Shown here piece by piece: positions 7,299 through 9,459 of a DNA stretch of 9,459 nucleotides. Within the stretch, counting starts at the first letter, position 1. Every line of letters starts with the position of its first letter. Location of the stretch: NCBI GenBank assembly GCA_003695285.1, contig RFIL01000080.1, positions 1 to 9,459 of the forward strand. The letters are read 5' to 3'. The notes beneath the pieces were generated by a model. The model ran no database searches. It saw only the letters and a program-made list of their open reading frames with translations, and was not told where the DNA came from. Origin of the DNA: Calditrichota bacterium (lineage in GTDB: Bacteria; Calditrichota; Calditrichia; RBG-13-44-9; J075). The position numbers were made by a program, and so were the translations under genes.

Positions 7299-7337
7299 AA
7301 AGCTCTCCTTTCGTTGCTCTCTTTTGGGTAACTCAAC

Positions 7338-7365
7338 ATCATATAATTTTACAGAATAAAGTCAG
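7338..7365 (-). promoter_or_regulatory. Promoter of the exported protein - LytR_C - rsfS - argS operon
   Basis: On the minus strand CTGACT (7360-7365) and TATGAT (7338-7343) are 16 nt apart; the -10 matches consensus at five of six positions and the -35 at four. Transcription would begin near 7331, giving a leader of about 32 nt before ATG 7298 with its strong AAAGGAGA site. Confidence 0.6.
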
Positions 7366-7461
7366 TAAAAAAAAGGGTTTTTTAGAGTTTCATGGTTAAT
7401 TGAAATTGGGGACCGACGGATAAGATTCTGCGGTTATAGTGAAATACCCACAGTGTTATTT

Positions 7462-7490
7462 TTGATAAAATAAAGAAGTCGAACTATGAT
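7462..7490 (+). promoter_or_regulatory. Strong sigma70-type promoter of the DUF4328 gene
   Basis: TTGATA (7462-7467) and TATGAT (7485-7490) are separated by exactly 17 nt; each box matches consensus at five of six positions. Transcription would start near 7497, leaving a leader of about 94 nt before the GTG at 7591. It is divergent from the operon promoter about 100 nt away. The rest of the 7299-7590 spacer is AT-rich and shows no further gene. Confidence 0.65.
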
Positions 7491-7579
7491 AATAAGAGTA
7501 AATTTCATTGTGATGTCTTTGTTATTTAATGGATTTTCCGTATTTTTCAACAACTGTTTTAAGAGGCAATCCTGACGAT

Positions 7580-7586
7580 GGAGGAG
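7580..7586 (+). promoter_or_regulatory. Ribosome binding site that fixes the GTG start of the DUF4328 gene
   Basis: GGAGGAG ends 4 nt before GTG 7591. The alternative in-frame ATG at 7603 would be 16 nt away, and the ATG at 7578 is in another frame, so GTG is the better start. Confidence 0.75.
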
Positions 7587-7590
7587 AAAA

Positions 7591-8274
7591 GTGGAAAGTC
7601 CAATGCCCATGCAACAAAGTAGTTTTGGAGATAAATCCCGATTAACCTCCTGGTTAACCGCTATGTTATATCTGGATATTTTAATTACAATTATGGCTTT
7701 CGCTTCCGGAGTAATGGAATACCGGCTTTTGAGGGATTTTAAAAACGGTGTGTATGATTCGGAGACCCAGATATTAACATTAGCTGAAGAAAATGATTCC
7801 CGTCAACTGTCTGTAGGGGTACTACAAATATTGATAACGTCGATAACTTTAATTTTGGGTGGCATCTGGATTTATCGGTCCAATGAAAATGTGCGTAAAC
7901 TGGGGGGTAAAGACATGGAGTTTACTCCAGGATGGGCAGTGGGTTGGTATTTTATCCCATTTGCTAATCTCTGGAAGCCCTATCAGGCGATGAAAGAACT
8001 CTGGTTGTACAGTCAATCAACCGAAGAGTGGCATAAATATCAATCCCCCCGTATTTTACCCTGGTGGTGGGGGTTATGGTTAATTTCCGGGTTTTTAGGA
8101 CAGCTATCTTTGCGTTTGTCATTACGGGCTGAAGGTATCGATACCCTCATCCTGGCAAGTATAACTGAAGTTGTTGGAGATGCATTAGATATTCCTTTAA
8201 TCATCATATTTCTGATACTGATAAAACAGATATATCAAGGTCAGATGCGGCAGTTTCGTCAACAGATGGTTTAA
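7591..8274 (+). CDS. DUF4328 domain-containing multi-pass membrane protein
   Basis: 227 residues from GTG. Hydrophobic segments at about 20-42, 73-95, 157-177 and 199-215 suggest four or more membrane helices, with a charged loop between the first two. The DUF4328 core is clear: YRSNENVRKLG (95-105), then FTPGWAVGWYFIPFANLWKP (111-130) running on into YQAMKELW (131-138), and a Trp-rich LPWWWGLWLIS (156-166). The function of DUF4328 proteins is unknown; many sit near unrelated genes, and this context gives no clear lead. It has its own strong promoter and ends head-on against the next gene, sharing the bases TTAA with it. Confidence 0.87.
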   Translation: MESPMPMQQSSFGDKSRLTSWLTAMLYLDILITIMAFASGVMEYRLLRDFKNGVYDSETQILTLAEENDSRQLSVGVLQILITSITLILGGIWIYRSNENVRKLGGKDMEFTPGWAVGWYFIPFANLWKPYQAMKELWLYSQSTEEWHKYQSPRILPWWWGLWLISGFLGQLSLRLSLRAEGIDTLILASITEVVGDALDIPLIIIFLILIKQIYQGQMRQFRQQMV

Positions 8275-8738
8275 AATGCGGGGGAGAGATCGACCCCTAA
8301 TTTCTGAAGAACGGCAAAGAATAAGCCCAGAATAAGACCGTAAACAATGTGTCCCAGTAAATGCGCTAATGCCACCTGAAAGTCGGCTTCTTTAAATTGT
8401 TTTACGGGATGATGTTCGGCAAAAATGACGATACCAAAGCTGACGATAAATCCATGTACGAAGCCAAGTAATCCTCCCATTCCAGTGAGTAATACAGCAT
8501 TGTTTAGCTGGAGTAAACTCAAAATATGCAGATAAACTCCTGAAATGAGAATACCGGCAGCAAAATGAACAGCTAAACCGATTTTTAGAGAGTTTTCATA
8601 GGATTTTGTAAAAAAACTTCCCACAGCGCGCACCATATCAGCGCGAGTCCAGCCGGATTTGTCTATTAACCACAGGACCGTGGTAATCCCGATAGTCGCT
8701 ATAAACCCTCCGATGATGGGTAAAACTATATATTGCAT
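8271..8738 (-). CDS. Four-helix integral membrane protein with several histidines, function unknown
   Basis: With the start at 8738 the protein has 155 residues. Four hydrophobic segments lie at about 3-25, 53-75, 82-106 and 123-146. Seven histidines (58, 71, 95, 109, 110, 126, 130) occur inside or at the ends of helices 2-4, in the patterns VHFAAG, GFVHGF, AEHHPVKQF and AHLLGH. Such a set could bind a metal or a haem, but this is inference from composition only. The upstream in-frame ATG at 8753 overlaps the GGAGG at 8747-8751, so ATG 8738, 8 nt after GGAGG, is the better start. I do not recognise the family. It converges with the DUF4328 gene, overlapping by 3-4 bases; there is no terminator between them. 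Confidence 0.85.
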   Translation of the reverse strand: MQYIVLPIIGGFIATIGITTVLWLIDKSGWTRADMVRAVGSFFTKSYENSLKIGLAVHFAAGILISGVYLHILSLLQLNNAVLLTGMGGLLGFVHGFIVSFGIVIFAEHHPVKQFKEADFQVALAHLLGHIVYGLILGLFFAVLQKLGVDLSPAF

Positions 8739-8746
8739 GGAATTTT

Positions 8747-8751
8747 CCTCC
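8747..8751 (-). promoter_or_regulatory. Ribosome binding site that fixes the start of the four-helix protein
   Basis: Minus-strand GGAGG lies 8 nt before ATG 8738. The longer reading frame begins at an ATG (8753) whose own bases overlap this site, so that start would have no ribosome binding site. Confidence 0.8.
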
Positions 8752-8881
8752 ATAGTTTAGTCCAGTTGCCAATTATTAATGAGGTGTAACTCTTATCATG
8801 ATACTCTGGCATAATTTTGGAATCCATTCTCAAGATTCACACGCTCGAATTCTGATATTTTTTCGAATCTGAGATAATCAA

Positions 8882-8910
8882 TTGCACTTTTCGAAAATAA
8901 CATGTAATTT
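8882..8910 (+). promoter_or_regulatory. Candidate promoter of the TPR-like gene
   Basis: TTGCAC (8882-8887) and TAATTT (8905-8910) are 17 nt apart. The -35 matches consensus at five of six positions, the -10 at only three. The palindrome TTTTCGAAAA lies in the spacer. Transcription would start near 8917, about 35 nt before ATG 8952. Confidence 0.4.
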
Positions 8911-8951
8911 AACACACGAAATGCAAACAAAGATAAACTAAAGGAATAGCG

Positions 8952-9459
8952 ATGCGTTTGATACTCATTTGGTTTTTGTTCTTTGCTTATGTGGGATTAA
9001 TGGTTTATTTATATATCACGGTACAATCCGAAGAAGAAACACCCCAACAAGTGTTTAAGCCGGATACCACCATGGTGATTGCTTCTGATACGACTAATGC
9101 TATTGCTGATAGTTTGTTAACTCTTGTTTATCAGGCCTATGAAGAAGGAAAGTATGAGCAGGCGCTTCAATTTGCTACTGATCTGGAAAAACGATTTCCC
9201 AATACACCACAAGCAGAAATGGCTTCTCGTTTGATTACTGCCATGAATTCATCTCCTGTAAAGAAAGATACGACGAACCCTCCTAATACGCAACCCCAAT
9301 TAGCTGCAAAGACAAAGACTTCCACATCTGTTGGTAAAAAAGTAAAAAAAGCTTCAACCTCCAAACCTTCCCGTTCAGTAACACGAAAAGTGACACCTGC
9401 AGTCGAAGAAAAACCGCACGTTAAAAATGTCCCCCCCGTCTTGGAAGAGCCTCAGGTCC
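8952..9459 (+). CDS. Membrane-anchored protein with a TPR-like motif and basic Lys/Pro/Thr tail, cut by window edge
   Basis: 169 codons are visible, with no stop before the window end. ATG 8952 follows AAGGA (8941-8945) with 6 nt spacing. A single hydrophobic helix (about 3-22, LILIWFLFFAYVGLMVYLYI) should anchor the protein in the inner membrane as an uncleaved signal anchor with most of the protein outside. Residues 54-95 form one TPR-like helix pair, with AYEEGKYEQALQFATDL (62-78) followed by FPNTPQAEMASRLI (82-95). From about 100 on the sequence is a low-complexity, Lys/Thr/Ser/Pro-rich and partly basic linker (KTKTS, KKVKKAS, SVTRKV, EEKPHVKNVPP). A periplasm-spanning linker or a peptidoglycan-linked domain beyond the edge, as in TolA, TonB or SPOR-type proteins, is possible but unseen. 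It stands divergent to the four-helix protein. Confidence 0.78.
   Translation, partial: MRLILIWFLFFAYVGLMVYLYITVQSEEETPQQVFKPDTTMVIASDTTNAIADSLLTLVYQAYEEGKYEQALQFATDLEKRFPNTPQAEMASRLITAMNSSPVKKDTTNPPNTQPQLAAKTKTSTSVGKKVKKASTSKPSRSVTRKVTPAVEEKPHVKNVPPVLEEPQV

Larger units (their letters stand above)
8739..8951. other. Divergent intergenic region with repeats and candidate operators
   Basis: A 213-nt AT-rich spacer. It contains near-identical direct repeats TCGAATTCTGA (8845-8855) and TCGAATCTGA (8863-8872), an inverted repeat of TCTCAAGATTC (8828-8838) with GAATCTGAGA (8865-8874), and the palindromes TATCATGATA (8794-8803) and TTTTCGAAAA (8888-8897). No additional gene is seen. No strong promoter for the minus-strand gene could be found. 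Confidence 0.55.

Noticed and set aside
7366..7376. A8-GGG-T6 tract as a terminator or slippery site
   Set aside because: It is intergenic, upstream of the operon promoter, with no stable stem; simple homopolymer runs explain it.
9167..9364. 65-codon minus-strand frame
   Set aside because: Antisense to the TPR-like gene, which has a good ribosome binding site and sensible domain order.
1..9459. Mobile element, CRISPR, toxin-antitoxin or defence island
   Set aside because: No transposase, integrase, terminal inverted repeats, spaced direct-repeat array or defence domains were seen; gene content is mostly housekeeping and membrane proteins.

Overview
The window looks like ordinary chromosome from a Gram-negative bacterium of moderate G+C. 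It has good Shine-Dalgarno sites, sigma70-like promoters, and an exported beta-strand-rich protein encoded ahead of a LytR_C anchor, rsfS and argS. That gene set would suit the wider FCB group (Calditrichota or Marinimicrobia-like lineages), but this placement is an impression from protein style, not a phylogenetic result. I see no transposase, integrase, CRISPR array, phage gene or recognisable defence system.

Layout. 1-1328 (minus): a sodium:alanine symporter of the AGCS family, complete at its start and cut by the window edge at its C-terminus. 1329-1598: AT-rich intergenic DNA with a plausible symporter promoter. 1599-1671 (plus): tRNA-Lys(CTT). The tRNA is followed by about 225 nt of non-coding DNA rich in predicted RNA structure, ending in a plus-strand intrinsic terminator (1848-1898).

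From 7298 down to 1935 (minus) there are six co-directional genes: a small exported protein, a one-helix membrane protein with a LytR_C domain, ribosomal silencing factor RsfS, arginyl-tRNA synthetase ArgS, a PfkB-family kinase and a GT4 glycosyltransferase. The first four are tightly packed (37-nt gap, 2-nt gap, 38-nt overlap), with a good promoter at 7338-7365. The kinase and glycosyltransferase follow after 89-nt and 63-nt gaps and may be the distal part of the same unit. The operon joins translation (ArgS, RsfS) with envelope functions (exported protein, LytR_C anchor, glycosyltransferase).

A divergent promoter (7462-7490) drives a DUF4328 membrane protein on the plus strand (7591-8274). 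It converges on a histidine-containing four-helix membrane protein of unknown function (8271-8738, minus), and the two genes share the bases of their stop codons. The last gene (8952 to the window end, plus) encodes a membrane-anchored protein with one TPR-like helix pair and a basic Lys/Pro/Thr/Ser-rich tail, cut by the window edge.

The best candidate for something undescribed is the structured non-coding segment after tRNA-Lys. It holds nested hairpins, three UCCCC motifs, a pair of mutually exclusive stems and its own terminator, and I cannot assign it to a known RNA family. Repeated TCGAAT boxes near two promoters are a weaker second lead.
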